Assembly (NCBI GenBank): GCA_964590225.1
Contig: CAZPWS010000010.1
Coordinates: 1-64,000, forward strand
Origin: JAEUSG01 sp964590225
GTDB taxonomy: Bacteria; Fibrobacterota; OXYB2-FULL-49-7; JAEUSG01
Length of the DNA stretch: 64,000 bases
Direction of reading: 5' to 3'
Below, piece by piece: positions 47,038 to 55,284 of this stretch; position 1 is the stretch's first letter, and each line of letters opens with the position of its first letter. Position numbers and translations under genes: made by a program. The notes under the pieces are model-generated. The model had not been told where the DNA came from. It ran no database searches and saw only the letters and a program-made list of their open reading frames with translations.

Positions 47038-47880
47038 CTATTTATTAAAAAGCAAAAAACGGAGCCATCCCGCATAACGAAGTTTTGTTACAAAAACGAT
47101 AAATGGCAATATGTAGATATATTCAGAAATTGACACATCTTGTTTGATGTCAACTATTTCAGCGTTAAATGGATGAAGCAGTGATTTGATTTTGCGTCTT
47201 ATCGTCCATTTATTCGATTTTTCCCTGTAAAAAAGTGCATCTCCCCTGCCCCAGCGCATCCATCTTTCAATAATTTCTGGCAAACCGTTAAAACCAGTTT
47301 CAAGACAGGCTACCTCTGCTCGATATATGGCCTTATTTGCGTTTACAAGCCTGTCGCAGAATTCGGTATCGTCGCTATTAAGCATTTTTTCGTTAAACGG
47401 AAAGGCTATGAAAAGTTCTCTTTTAGCAAGATATGGAGTGCCGACCATGGTCTGTTTTCCCGATCTATATCGCCTTTTATATATCGAATGAACCTTCTCA
47501 AGATACCCATTAACAACCGCCAACTCCGTACGGCATGAAACAAGGCTGTACTCGCCACAAAGCCTAACCATCTCCGACAAAGTGTCAGATGTAAAAAAGT
47601 TATCAGGACCGGCGTGCATTACCAATTCACAAGTACTATTGGCTGTTCCATTGTTTCTTGCATTAGCCAGTCCTTTTTTAGGAATCTGTTTAAAGATTAT
47701 CCTATGCTTAAAGCGCTCTTCAAGCTCCCTGATAACATCAACTGTGTTGTCTTTTGAGAATCCATCAATAATTACAATTTCACTAAAACCAGCGTCCAAA
47801 TTATGCGGCACTGTTTCTGCTAGCATTGAAGCCGAATTAAAAGTAGCCACAACAAGTGAAATTTTAGGTAGCGCACTCAT
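47038..47880 (-). CDS. Glycosyltransferase family 2
   Basis: This is a 280-residue GT-A fold transferase. 'ISLVVATFNSASMLAETVPHNL' is the typical GT2 N-terminus; 'EIVIIDGFSKDNTVDVI' is the nucleotide-binding D-G-x-S-x-D-x-T block; 'KGLANARNNG' follows. The acceptor-side metal motif appears as 'MHAGPDN' instead of a strict DxD. 'LNSDDTEFCDRLV' resembles the catalytic E/D-D region. The C-terminus is hydrophobic ('YIYILPFIVFVTKLRYAGWLRFLLF'), implying membrane association. It probably adds a sugar to a lipid-linked glycan. It overlaps the dehydrogenase gene upstream by 4 bases. Confidence 0.88.
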   Translation of the reverse strand: MSALPKISLVVATFNSASMLAETVPHNLDAGFSEIVIIDGFSKDNTVDVIRELEERFKHRIIFKQIPKKGLANARNNGTANSTCELVMHAGPDNFFTSDTLSEMVRLCGEYSLVSCRTELAVVNGYLEKVHSIYKRRYRSGKQTMVGTPYLAKRELFIAFPFNEKMLNSDDTEFCDRLVNANKAIYRAEVACLETGFNGLPEIIERWMRWGRGDALFYREKSNKWTIRRKIKSLLHPFNAEIVDIKQDVSISEYIYILPFIVFVTKLRYAGWLRFLLFNK

Positions 47881-49127
47881 AAAACAAACTCGCTTAAATT
47901 TACAACACTTTTTTTATAATGGAGAGCAAGCTCTTTCATGGTTTTGCTGTCAAATTTTCTTGTCACAACAATAAGCTGAGAATGGGAAGCAAGACCTTTA
48001 ATGTCGCAAACAATACTATTGCTGATACTCGAAAAAAAGTTCAAATAATGCCGCTTATTTTTGCCTATTAACTTTGCAGGATCAAGATTTGGCTCGTATG
48101 CCTTGACATTTAACCCAAACTCCTGTAGGCTACTGAGCAAATCCATTGCCGGGCTGTTTCTTAGATCGTCGGTATTATCTTTAAAACTTAGCCCCATGAT
48201 ACCAATTCTCTTTTTGCCCATTTTTTGTATATAGTTACAGAGATAATTAAAATGGGTCTGGTTACTGTCTTCAACCGAAGCGAGAAGCGGATTAGAAAGC
48301 CCTTTTAATCTACCTAAAAAATTCAAGCCTGAAAGATCTTTAGGAAGACACGATCCGCCATACGGCATTCCTGGCTTTAAATAGGTAGGAGAAATATTAA
48401 GCTTTTTGTCGGCAAGAAACATTGGAATCACTTCATTGATCGGGATATTCATTGTTGTTAGAATTCTGCCAATCTCATTCCCGAACGCCACCTTTACTGC
48501 GTGCCACGAATTGTTGATGTATTTTATTACTTCTGCGCTCTCTGGTGCAACTACGCGCCATTCTCCTTTGTACGAAGAATAAAGTTTTTTCGAAACATCA
48601 ATCGCTCTTTTGTCGGATGAGCCTATCACAATATACTCCTGCTGCTCCCAGTCTGAAAGAGCGCAACCCTCTCGTAAGAATTCCGGATTTGAGACAACTG
48701 AAATATTCTCGGCAGCGAGGGCCTTGGCTATTTTTTGATTTGTTCCGGGCCGAACCGTACTTCGGATAAAAAGAAATTTTTTATTCCTGTTTTTTTTATG
48801 AAGTCCCTTTATTTCTATTACGGCGTTATATATGCCGGAAAGATCAAGATCGCCGTTCTGCGTGTTTGGCGTACCAACGCAGATGTAGTAAATATCAATA
48901 TCATCCTTAATCTGATTTAAAGAAAGATGTGCCTTAATTCTTCCGCTCTGGTGCATACTAGCGAAAAGCTCATCAAGTCCTGGTTCGAAAACCGTAGGTT
49001 TTCCATTATTTAGTGTATCAACTTTATTCTGACTTATTTCAACCCCATGAACTATATGACCATACTCAGCGAGCTTTGCAGCAGCAATACACCCCACATA
49101 CCCCATACCGATAACAGCAACATTCAT
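47877..49127 (-). CDS. UDP-glucose/GDP-mannose dehydrogenase family protein
   Basis: This is a 416-residue NAD-dependent nucleotide-sugar dehydrogenase that would oxidise C6 to a carboxylate. The N-terminal Rossmann domain has 'AVIGMGYVGCIAAAKLAEYGHIVHGVEI'; 'IYYICVGTPNTQNGDLDL' and 'IRSTVRPGT' are family blocks; 'NNSWHAVKVAFGNEIG' holds the catalytic Lys region; 'PGMPYGGSCLPKDLSGL' holds the catalytic Cys. The Cys block resembles AlgD-type GDP-mannose dehydrogenases more than bacterial Ugd, so the substrate is uncertain. It overlaps the methyltransferase gene upstream and the GT2 gene downstream by 4 bases each. Confidence 0.92.
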   Translation of the reverse strand: MNVAVIGMGYVGCIAAAKLAEYGHIVHGVEISQNKVDTLNNGKPTVFEPGLDELFASMHQSGRIKAHLSLNQIKDDIDIYYICVGTPNTQNGDLDLSGIYNAVIEIKGLHKKNRNKKFLFIRSTVRPGTNQKIAKALAAENISVVSNPEFLREGCALSDWEQQEYIVIGSSDKRAIDVSKKLYSSYKGEWRVVAPESAEVIKYINNSWHAVKVAFGNEIGRILTTMNIPINEVIPMFLADKKLNISPTYLKPGMPYGGSCLPKDLSGLNFLGRLKGLSNPLLASVEDSNQTHFNYLCNYIQKMGKKRIGIMGLSFKDNTDDLRNSPAMDLLSSLQEFGLNVKAYEPNLDPAKLIGKNKRHYLNFFSSISNSIVCDIKGLASHSQLIVVTRKFDSKTMKELALHYKKSVVNLSEFVL

Positions 49128-49843
49128 TTATCACCTCTTTTCCTGCCCATTTTTGCAATAACGCTTTTTTTAAAAGAATAGGCATTTGATAAGGGTCTTT
49201 TGCGTATTATATGAAGCGCTGTACGAAAATCCTCATTATCATAATTGTTAAGGGTTTCGCTGTAAATAATGTGATACCACGGAAACACTGTAAACATCGG
49301 TTCATACGCATCTTTAAAAACAAAGACATCACGATTATGAATTGAAGGTGACTGTATTGGTTGATCCGGCTGGAATTCCATAAGTGCAATACAACCGCCA
49401 TTTGTAAGTACACGGTCAATTTCAGCGATAGTTTTTATAAGAACTCTTCTCGGTATCCATTGTAACACCATTAAAAGCAAGACAGAATCACTCGAACCGT
49501 CGCTACAAGGCAGAGCGTCGGATGTACCAATCTTGAATTCAACATTTCGCTTATCACTGTTGTATTTCTTGGCAAGTTTAATCGATTTTACACCAGGATC
49601 AACTCCAAGAAATGAACATTTTGGGAAAAGGGAGGACATTATATGTATCGTTCCACCATAAGCACAACCAATATCAACCATTTTTCGTGGAGTAAAACCG
49701 TTGTTAACGAACACCGTTGCAATCTTGCTGCAAATTTTTTTCTTGTTCTCGTTATTCATAAGGTGATCCACGCTGTTTTTATATAAATCCAACGCTCTTT
49801 TCGTAAACCGATCACTTTCCTCATTCCACAATATTGTATCCAT
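49124..49843 (-). CDS. Class I SAM-dependent methyltransferase
   Basis: This 239-residue methyltransferase is typical of the Methyltransf_11/25 group: 'MVDIGCAYGGTIHIMSSLF' (motif I), 'SFLGVDPGVKSIKLAKKY' (motif II acidic residue), 'FKIGTSDALPCSDGSSDSVLLLMVLQWI' (motif IV) and 'LTNGGCIALMEFQPD' (motif V/VI). The ATG overlaps the TAA of the upstream fusion gene by one base (TAATG), so translation is coupled. In the operon it probably methylates a sugar or a sugar-linked group. Confidence 0.88.
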   Translation of the reverse strand: MDTILWNEESDRFTKRALDLYKNSVDHLMNNENKKKICSKIATVFVNNGFTPRKMVDIGCAYGGTIHIMSSLFPKCSFLGVDPGVKSIKLAKKYNSDKRNVEFKIGTSDALPCSDGSSDSVLLLMVLQWIPRRVLIKTIAEIDRVLTNGGCIALMEFQPDQPIQSPSIHNRDVFVFKDAYEPMFTVFPWYHIIYSETLNNYDNEDFRTALHIIRKRPLSNAYSFKKSVIAKMGRKRGDK

Positions 49844-51927
49844 TAATTCAACCTTGTAAAAGATGGATTTGAGGGTTTCCCTTTCAAATAACCATAAAAC
49901 CCTTTTTTACCATCAAGAATCTTCCGGATTCCTGTAAAAGCGTCTCGTGCCGCCTCATAGTAAAGCTCTATATGACCCATATTGTGCGCATACATAGCGT
50001 AAAAGTGGTTAGATGCAAGCAACCCATGCTCCAGCATAGTTTGTATATAAAAGGCTTTCGATTCCAGCGGATAGTTATTGTCCTCAAAATCAAAATGCGA
50101 TAAAGCAGGAAAACCAGATGTCTTTATCTTCAAGCCAGCTGCTTTTGCGGAATCAAGCCATGCCTCCTGCAATTTTCGCCCAATCATGTCAAGCCTCTTT
50201 TCAACTTCACACCTCTGGTATTTATCAATACAGGCAAGCGCCGCCGCGGGACCTATCCTTTCTGTCCAATATGTGCTGCTTATAAAGGATTTTTGCGCCC
50301 CTTCCATAGCACTTTTTTTTCCTATAATAACACCAAGTGGATATCCGTTTGTAATGCTTTTCCCAAACACAGCCATATCGGGGTCCACTCCAAGAATTAA
50401 ATGTGCGCCACCGCAATTCATGCGAAACCCTGAAGAAATTTCGTCAAAAATCAGTACTGAACCATTATTCTCTGTTAATCTTCGCACTCCCTCAAGGAAA
50501 CCTTTGTCCGGCATCATGTTTCGTAATGGTTCCATGATCACAGCGGCTAAGTCATTTCCATGTTCACTTATAATTTTTTCAAGTTCATCAAGTTTATTAT
50601 AGTGAAATGGCAGGGATGTTCCAGCAAGCACTTTTGGCACACCGGCAGGCTGTAGTCCTTTTAAAAGATGTCCGTCAAGCCCATTGTTACTCGTAAGGTT
50701 AGCAGATAAATACCAATCGTGCCAGCCGTGATACCCGCAAAAGGCAATTTTATCCCGTCCGGTAGTGGCGCGGGCTATCCGTATCGCAACGGTGGTTGAT
50801 TCACCCCCTGTTCGCGCGTAACGCACCTGTTCTGCCCACTTATGCAGGCCACAAAATTTCTCGGCAAGCATAATCTCTTCTGCAGAATTAAGCGTACAAT
50901 TATTTCCGTCACTTATGACTTTGTTAACCGCCCTGTTAACATCGGAATCGGCATATCCAAGTATATTTGCGCCAATTCCACTTAAACTCATGTCGTAATA
51001 ATGGTTCCCATCGGCATCCCAAACTTCCGCTCCAGTTGCTTTTTTAAAATAGGTTGGCCACACACCATCAGAATATTGATCAGGCCTCTTCGAGAGAAGC
51101 TGCGTTATGCCGGGAATAAAGCGGTTGGCACGCGCACGCAATAAAAAACACTCTTCACTTTTGTTTTTTTTCGCAACATCCTTATCTTCGTCAAGCGACT
51201 TCATGTATCCGGCATCTCTGATTTTATCGCTATTTGACATTGCAACAGTATTATTATTTTTAAGGAAGTCCAGAACAGAACTATATAAAATCGCAGTATC
51301 CGTTTTTGATACTTCATCAACTACTTTAGTTACTAATTGATAATCTTCCCAATGATCTACTGTTACACGAAAACGGGAATTGTCTTCCCTGTGTTCAAAA
51401 CTTCCTGTTTTAAATCTTTTCTTGTGCGATCTTATGTAAGGAAAAACATGCTCAAGGTCGGAGGGTAGAATGGCATTGTTCCATGCGTCGTATAAAGCGC
51501 TAAAAGATGCCGCCCACATATCATAGCCGTCTGGAAATGTTGGCTTAACAGTGTTGCACAAATAGTCATATTTATTGTTTGTAAAGCACTCGCAAAACTC
51601 GTCAATTAACATAGGATCATGCAATGGACAATCGCCAGTAAAACGGATAACTGAATCAGGTTTATAGGTGAGAGCAGCATGATAGAAGCGATCAAGCACA
51701 TTATTTAAGCTTCCTCTATAACAATCAATACCCATTAATTTACACAGTTGCTCAATTGGATCGTCCGAGTCGCTTATACTTGTTGCCACAACAAGCTTGT
51801 CTATTCTTTTTGCCTTCTGGATTCTCTCAAGCAGAAAGGATAACATAGGCTTTCCCGATAATGGCAATAAAACCTTACCTGGAAGTCGGCTTGAACCAAT
51901 TCTTGCCTGTATTATTCCCAACATCAT
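49843..51927 (-). CDS. SpsF-like cytidylyltransferase fused to GSA-aminomutase-like PLP enzyme
   Basis: This fusion protein has 694 residues. Residues about 1-245 are an SpsF/CMP-sugar cytidylyltransferase ('IIQARIGSSRLPGKVLLPLSG', 'FTGDCPLHDPMLIDEF'). Residues about 270-694 are a class III aminotransferase of the glutamate-1-semialdehyde 2,1-aminomutase group ('YARTGGESTTVAIRIAR', 'FCGYHGWHDWY', 'LIFDEISSGFRMN', PLP-lysine in 'VFGKSITNGYP' near residue 522). The frame continues upstream to 52011, but the ATG at 51927 has a GGAAG run upstream, 4 bases after the aldo/keto reductase stop, and immediately precedes the conserved 'LGIIQARIGS', so it is used. The fusion suggests that amination and CMP activation act on the same sugar acid. 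Confidence 0.9.
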   Translation of the reverse strand: MMLGIIQARIGSSRLPGKVLLPLSGKPMLSFLLERIQKAKRIDKLVVATSISDSDDPIEQLCKLMGIDCYRGSLNNVLDRFYHAALTYKPDSVIRFTGDCPLHDPMLIDEFCECFTNNKYDYLCNTVKPTFPDGYDMWAASFSALYDAWNNAILPSDLEHVFPYIRSHKKRFKTGSFEHREDNSRFRVTVDHWEDYQLVTKVVDEVSKTDTAILYSSVLDFLKNNNTVAMSNSDKIRDAGYMKSLDEDKDVAKKNKSEECFLLRARANRFIPGITQLLSKRPDQYSDGVWPTYFKKATGAEVWDADGNHYYDMSLSGIGANILGYADSDVNRAVNKVISDGNNCTLNSAEEIMLAEKFCGLHKWAEQVRYARTGGESTTVAIRIARATTGRDKIAFCGYHGWHDWYLSANLTSNNGLDGHLLKGLQPAGVPKVLAGTSLPFHYNKLDELEKIISEHGNDLAAVIMEPLRNMMPDKGFLEGVRRLTENNGSVLIFDEISSGFRMNCGGAHLILGVDPDMAVFGKSITNGYPLGVIIGKKSAMEGAQKSFISSTYWTERIGPAAALACIDKYQRCEVEKRLDMIGRKLQEAWLDSAKAAGLKIKTSGFPALSHFDFEDNNYPLESKAFYIQTMLEHGLLASNHFYAMYAHNMGHIELYYEAARDAFTGIRKILDGKKGFYGYLKGKPSNPSFTRLN

Positions 51928-51931
51928 AGTT

Positions 51932-52834
51932 TTATCTTCCTTTTTTCTTCCAAAGGATAGGATTATAAACACTGTCCGGCACAGCATTAAATTCGTGCAT
52001 AATATAGTCAACTTGTCCTTTTTCTAATGGACAGGCACAACAAAATTTGTCAAAGTTGGATTCAAACTGTCGAATACTCTCCACACCAAAAACCACTCCA
52101 AATATATTTGGGAATGATATCACAAAAGCAATTGCCATTTCTGCAATATCCATGTCAAACTTTTTTGCAGTATCGTTTAACCTTTTAATCATGGGTACGG
52201 ATTCTGGCAATTTGCGTGTGAGTTCATCAGGCGAAAGAAAAAAAAGCCCCTGAAGAAATACTGAGCGAACCATCATTGAAACGCAATCCAGCGTTAGCCA
52301 TAATCTAAAACGGGTATCAAAAAGGTTAAAAGGGACCTGAAAGAAATTGAGAGGCGTTTTATCGTCAATCGTAATTTCGTCAGGAGAATATAGTGACGCG
52401 CCTACCCGTTCGACTGCTCCATTGTCAAGCATCGAGCGAAAAATGGTATCAATTTCCTGTTTATGCTGCGAATAATCTTTTGCCGAGTGAAGCAGATAAC
52501 CATAAAGCGATTTTACATTCAAAGCCTCAAGCGATTTCTCTAATTTTGCATTAACTATCGCCTTAACTTCCTTCTCGTTATCTCCCACAGCCGGAAGTTT
52601 TGAAATAATTTTTACATCACCTATCTTTCTCGACGCAATCCACTCACCGATTACTTTTTCGCTATCGCCATAAGCAGCAGCAGTATCCAAATAACGCACC
52701 CCTTTTGCATATGCAGTATCGAGTATTTCAAAAACATGCTCTTTAGCAGGTTTACCGCTTTTATTTGCAATACCGTAATCCAAACCAAATTGTACAGTGC
52801 CAAGAATAAATTCTGGTTTGTTAGTTACCGCCAC
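51932..52834 (-). CDS. Aldo/keto reductase
   Basis: This is a 300-residue NADPH-dependent aldo/keto reductase TIM barrel. 'ILGTVQFGLDYGIANKSGKP' is the N-terminus; 'GVRYLDTAAAYGDSEKVIGEWI' carries the catalytic Asp and Tyr; 'ISKLPAV' the catalytic Lys; 'GYLLHSAKDY' the His. The version with 'VQFGLDYGIAN' is common in nonulosonic-acid and spore-coat polysaccharide loci next to SpsE/SpsF-like genes. It starts at GTG, with AAGGG upstream inside the GNAT gene end. The product would be a reduced sugar intermediate; the exact step is unknown. Confidence 0.9.
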   Translation of the reverse strand: MAVTNKPEFILGTVQFGLDYGIANKSGKPAKEHVFEILDTAYAKGVRYLDTAAAYGDSEKVIGEWIASRKIGDVKIISKLPAVGDNEKEVKAIVNAKLEKSLEALNVKSLYGYLLHSAKDYSQHKQEIDTIFRSMLDNGAVERVGASLYSPDEITIDDKTPLNFFQVPFNLFDTRFRLWLTLDCVSMMVRSVFLQGLFFLSPDELTRKLPESVPMIKRLNDTAKKFDMDIAEMAIAFVISFPNIFGVVFGVESIRQFESNFDKFCCACPLEKGQVDYIMHEFNAVPDSVYNPILWKKKGR

Positions 52835-52839
52835 GCTTG

Positions 52840-53361
52840 TTACCCTTCGTTTATAATAGAAACGATGAAGGAGTCGTGAAATTTCCCATTGAAAAAGCAG
52901 TGGTCTCTCAATACTCCATCTCTTTTAAAGCCAAGCTTATCCGTTAACATGGAGTATTTCTTTCGGTCAAATTCATACACTTCAGTCCATATCTTATGGA
53001 GGCCAAGAGTTTTAAATCCGTAATTTATTAGCAATTTGCAGGCCTCTTTTGCTCTATTGTCGATATACACGCCTTTATCACCTACATACACAGAAATTTC
53101 TGCGTTTCTGCTCACCCAGTTTATGTAGCAAAGCCCAGCAGCGCCAATGAGTTGCCCACTACTACTATCAGCAATTGCTACCATAACAGTGTTTGGGTCA
53201 TTTCTAGCAATCTTTTGCCACCAAGCTTCCTGCATCTCTTTGGTTATTTCCCTGTACTCGCGAAAATATTGCCGTAACAAAGGGCTGTTCCGCCATTGTC
53301 TCAATCTGGCGAGGTCCTTTTTTGCAATTGCCCTCAGTACAACGGTTCGGCCTTTAATCAT
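52840..53361 (-). CDS. GNAT N-acetyltransferase, RimJ/PseH-like
   Basis: This 173-residue GNAT acetyltransferase has 'TVVLRAIAKKDLARLRQWRNSPLLRQYF', then 'QLIGAAGLCYINWVSRNAEISVYVGD' (beta strand pair) and 'AKEACKLLINYGFKTLGLHKIWTEVYEFDRKKYSML' (acetyl-CoA-binding and last helix), ending 'GVLRDHCFFNGKFHDSFIVSII'. This arrangement matches PseH and similar enzymes that N-acetylate amino sugars in pseudaminic or legionaminic acid synthesis. Context (NeuB directly upstream, stop and start sharing TAAATG) supports a sugar substrate rather than ribosomal protein acetylation. Confidence 0.87.
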   Translation of the reverse strand: MIKGRTVVLRAIAKKDLARLRQWRNSPLLRQYFREYREITKEMQEAWWQKIARNDPNTVMVAIADSSSGQLIGAAGLCYINWVSRNAEISVYVGDKGVYIDNRAKEACKLLINYGFKTLGLHKIWTEVYEFDRKKYSMLTDKLGFKRDGVLRDHCFFNGKFHDSFIVSIINEG

Positions 53362-54423
53362 TTATCTGGAAATATCCCCTTTACCTACTATATCGCCACT
53401 TTTTTTATTTTTCATTAGTTTTGAGCCAATAATTTTATCGGCAAAAGCGGGCGAGAAACCATCTTCCGGACAAGGCCTAAGAAAAACAAGGTCATTTTTC
53501 ATTAAAATGGTCCCCTTTTTCATGTCGTGACTGAGCCTAATAGCCCTTCGTTGAAGAATTCTTGATGCCTTCTCATTTTTTTCTACCTTTTTGTTGCCGT
53601 CACCCAATGCTCTCTTAAACAGTTGGACAGACTCAACCATTTTCTTAAAATCTGTTGCATTTAACGCGAATTTATGGTCAGGCCCATCCCTGGCATTATC
53701 GTCAGTAAAATGTCTTTCGATTATTGCTGCTCCAAGTGCAACCGCGCCAACTACAACCTCAACCGATTTGGTGTGGTCGGACAAACCCAGAACAGCATCG
53801 GGGAAAAGATTTGCGAACTGCTTTAATACGGCAAGATTCAGAAAGTCAATATTATGGTCATCATTTGTGTAATTCGTGTTGCACTGGAGTATAGCGTAAG
53901 GTTGTTTGGATTTTTTAATTATGCGGACAGCCTGTTTTATATCATCCAAAGTTGATGCCCCCGTGGCAAGAAGAATAGGTTTCTTTTTGGCTGCAATATA
54001 TTCGAGCAGTTGCAGGTTATCGATATCTCCAGAACCAATTTTATAGCAATTTACCGATGGGTTGATCTGTTCAACAGCAGCTTCATCGTAAGGAGAACTC
54101 ATATATTCAATACCAACTTTGTCACAATGCTGCTTGAGTTCCCGCGTCCACTGGTCAGGAACAGTGCATTCATCATAGGTTTCGTAAACACTTTTTTTCC
54201 ACTTCGCCTGATGTTCACCACTGCCCTTAAGCGCTCTAAACCCATAATCACTTACAATTTTATCGGCATGAAAATTCTGAAACTTTGCAGCCGATGCTCC
54301 AGATCTTTTGGCAAGCTCAATTAATTTCTTTGCTCGTGCCAAACTGCCATCATGGTTAGATGCTATATCCGCGATAAAATAGACAGGGGTGCCCCCACCG
54401 ATAGTTACCTTTCCAATCTTCAT
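53362..54423 (-). CDS. NeuB-family nonulosonate (sialic-acid-like) synthase
   Basis: This is a 353-residue NeuB-type enzyme that condenses phosphoenolpyruvate with a six-carbon N-acyl amino sugar to a nine-carbon ulosonic acid. The TIM-barrel part has 'VYFIADIASNHDGSLARAKKLIELAKRSGASAAKFQNF', 'EYMSSPYDEAAVEQI', 'YKIGSGDIDNLQLLEYIAA', 'ILLATGAST' and 'LGLSDHTKS'. The C-terminal 60 residues are the SAF/antifreeze-like domain ('RRAIRLSHDMKKGTILMKNDLVFLRP'). It could be NeuB, PseI or LegI; sequence does not settle which. No NeuC, PseB, PseG or LegB homologue is in the window, so the substrate must come from elsewhere or differ from the known ones. Confidence 0.92.
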   Translation of the reverse strand: MKIGKVTIGGGTPVYFIADIASNHDGSLARAKKLIELAKRSGASAAKFQNFHADKIVSDYGFRALKGSGEHQAKWKKSVYETYDECTVPDQWTRELKQHCDKVGIEYMSSPYDEAAVEQINPSVNCYKIGSGDIDNLQLLEYIAAKKKPILLATGASTLDDIKQAVRIIKKSKQPYAILQCNTNYTNDDHNIDFLNLAVLKQFANLFPDAVLGLSDHTKSVEVVVGAVALGAAIIERHFTDDNARDGPDHKFALNATDFKKMVESVQLFKRALGDGNKKVEKNEKASRILQRRAIRLSHDMKKGTILMKNDLVFLRPCPEDGFSPAFADKIIGSKLMKNKKSGDIVGKGDISR

Positions 54424-55280
54424 TTATTAACCTCCCCAAGAATACTTCTCATAACTTCATCTATGCTGGGCATTCTTATCCCCAAAAAACTCTCAACCTT
54501 TTTTGTACATAATCCAAGCGTGCGAGCTCTCTTGACTTTACAAACATCGTTGACAAAAGCAGTTTTGTAGCGGAATTTTAGGCCAGCCCGTTCTCCAAGT
54601 AATAAAAGAAAATCTTTTTTTGAAAGTGCATCGGAAGAGGCAATATTATAAATCCCGAACGGTTTTAATTGGATAAATCGCAGCAATATATTGGAAAATT
54701 GACTGACATGCAGCGACGAAGTAAAAAAGTCATCAAAAAGCTGGATTTCTTCCTTATTTCTCACTTTATCAAAAAACCAGTTTAAAAAAGTTGCCTGTCC
54801 ATTTTTGCCACTCAACCCAACAATATTTGTTCTTACAACCGTGCTTCTTTCATATTCAAGCGCAAACTCTTCCCCCCGTTTTTTGGTCTTTGAATAAACA
54901 TTTGGCGTAATAATATGATGCTCCTCGCCATGCAGTTTTTTCGGTTCGTCATCATAATAGTGGTCGGTGGATATCTGAACAAAATAACCGCCATACGAAG
55001 CTACTGCACTAACCATCGATGCCACAGCAACAGCATTGACAAGTTCTGCTTCATCTGGATTCGATTCACAATAATCAATGTTGACAATGGCAGCAGCATT
55101 TACAACAATTTGCGGTTTCAATTCATGAATTACAGCTGAAATTGAATTAGAATCGCGCATATCAGCAGAAATGTCGGCCATTGACCTTGCTACGCCAGTA
55201 ACTGATACACCTGCACATCTCGCAGTATTACAAAAAGACTTTCCAAATAGCCCGGTGGAACCAGTGAGTAAAATATTCAC
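54420..55280 (-). CDS. RmlD-like NAD(P)-dependent sugar reductase
   Basis: This SDR resembles dTDP-4-dehydrorhamnose reductase. The conserved N-terminus 'NILLTGSTGLFGKS' starts right after a GTG at 55280; an ATG at 55331 would add 17 residues overlapping the sulfatase end, so GTG is preferred (287 residues). Other blocks: 'VVNAAAIVNIDYCESNPDEAELVNAVA' (very typical of RmlD), 'VQISTDHYYDDE', 'VYSKTKKRGEEFAL' (Y-x3-K) and 'RTNIVGLSGKNGQATFLNWFFD'. It may reduce a 4-keto or related sugar. It overlaps neuB by 4 bases (ATGA). Confidence 0.87.
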   Translation of the reverse strand: MNILLTGSTGLFGKSFCNTARCAGVSVTGVARSMADISADMRDSNSISAVIHELKPQIVVNAAAIVNIDYCESNPDEAELVNAVAVASMVSAVASYGGYFVQISTDHYYDDEPKKLHGEEHHIITPNVYSKTKKRGEEFALEYERSTVVRTNIVGLSGKNGQATFLNWFFDKVRNKEEIQLFDDFFTSSLHVSQFSNILLRFIQLKPFGIYNIASSDALSKKDFLLLLGERAGLKFRYKTAFVNDVCKVKRARTLGLCTKKVESFLGIRMPSIDEVMRSILGEVNK

Positions 55281-55284
55281 TGCT

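Noticed and set aside
51928..52011. Longer start for the SpsF-aminomutase fusion
   Set aside because: The extra 28 residues lie inside the aldo/keto reductase gene and precede the conserved 'IIQARIGS' start; the ATG at 51927 has a ribosome-binding-like run.
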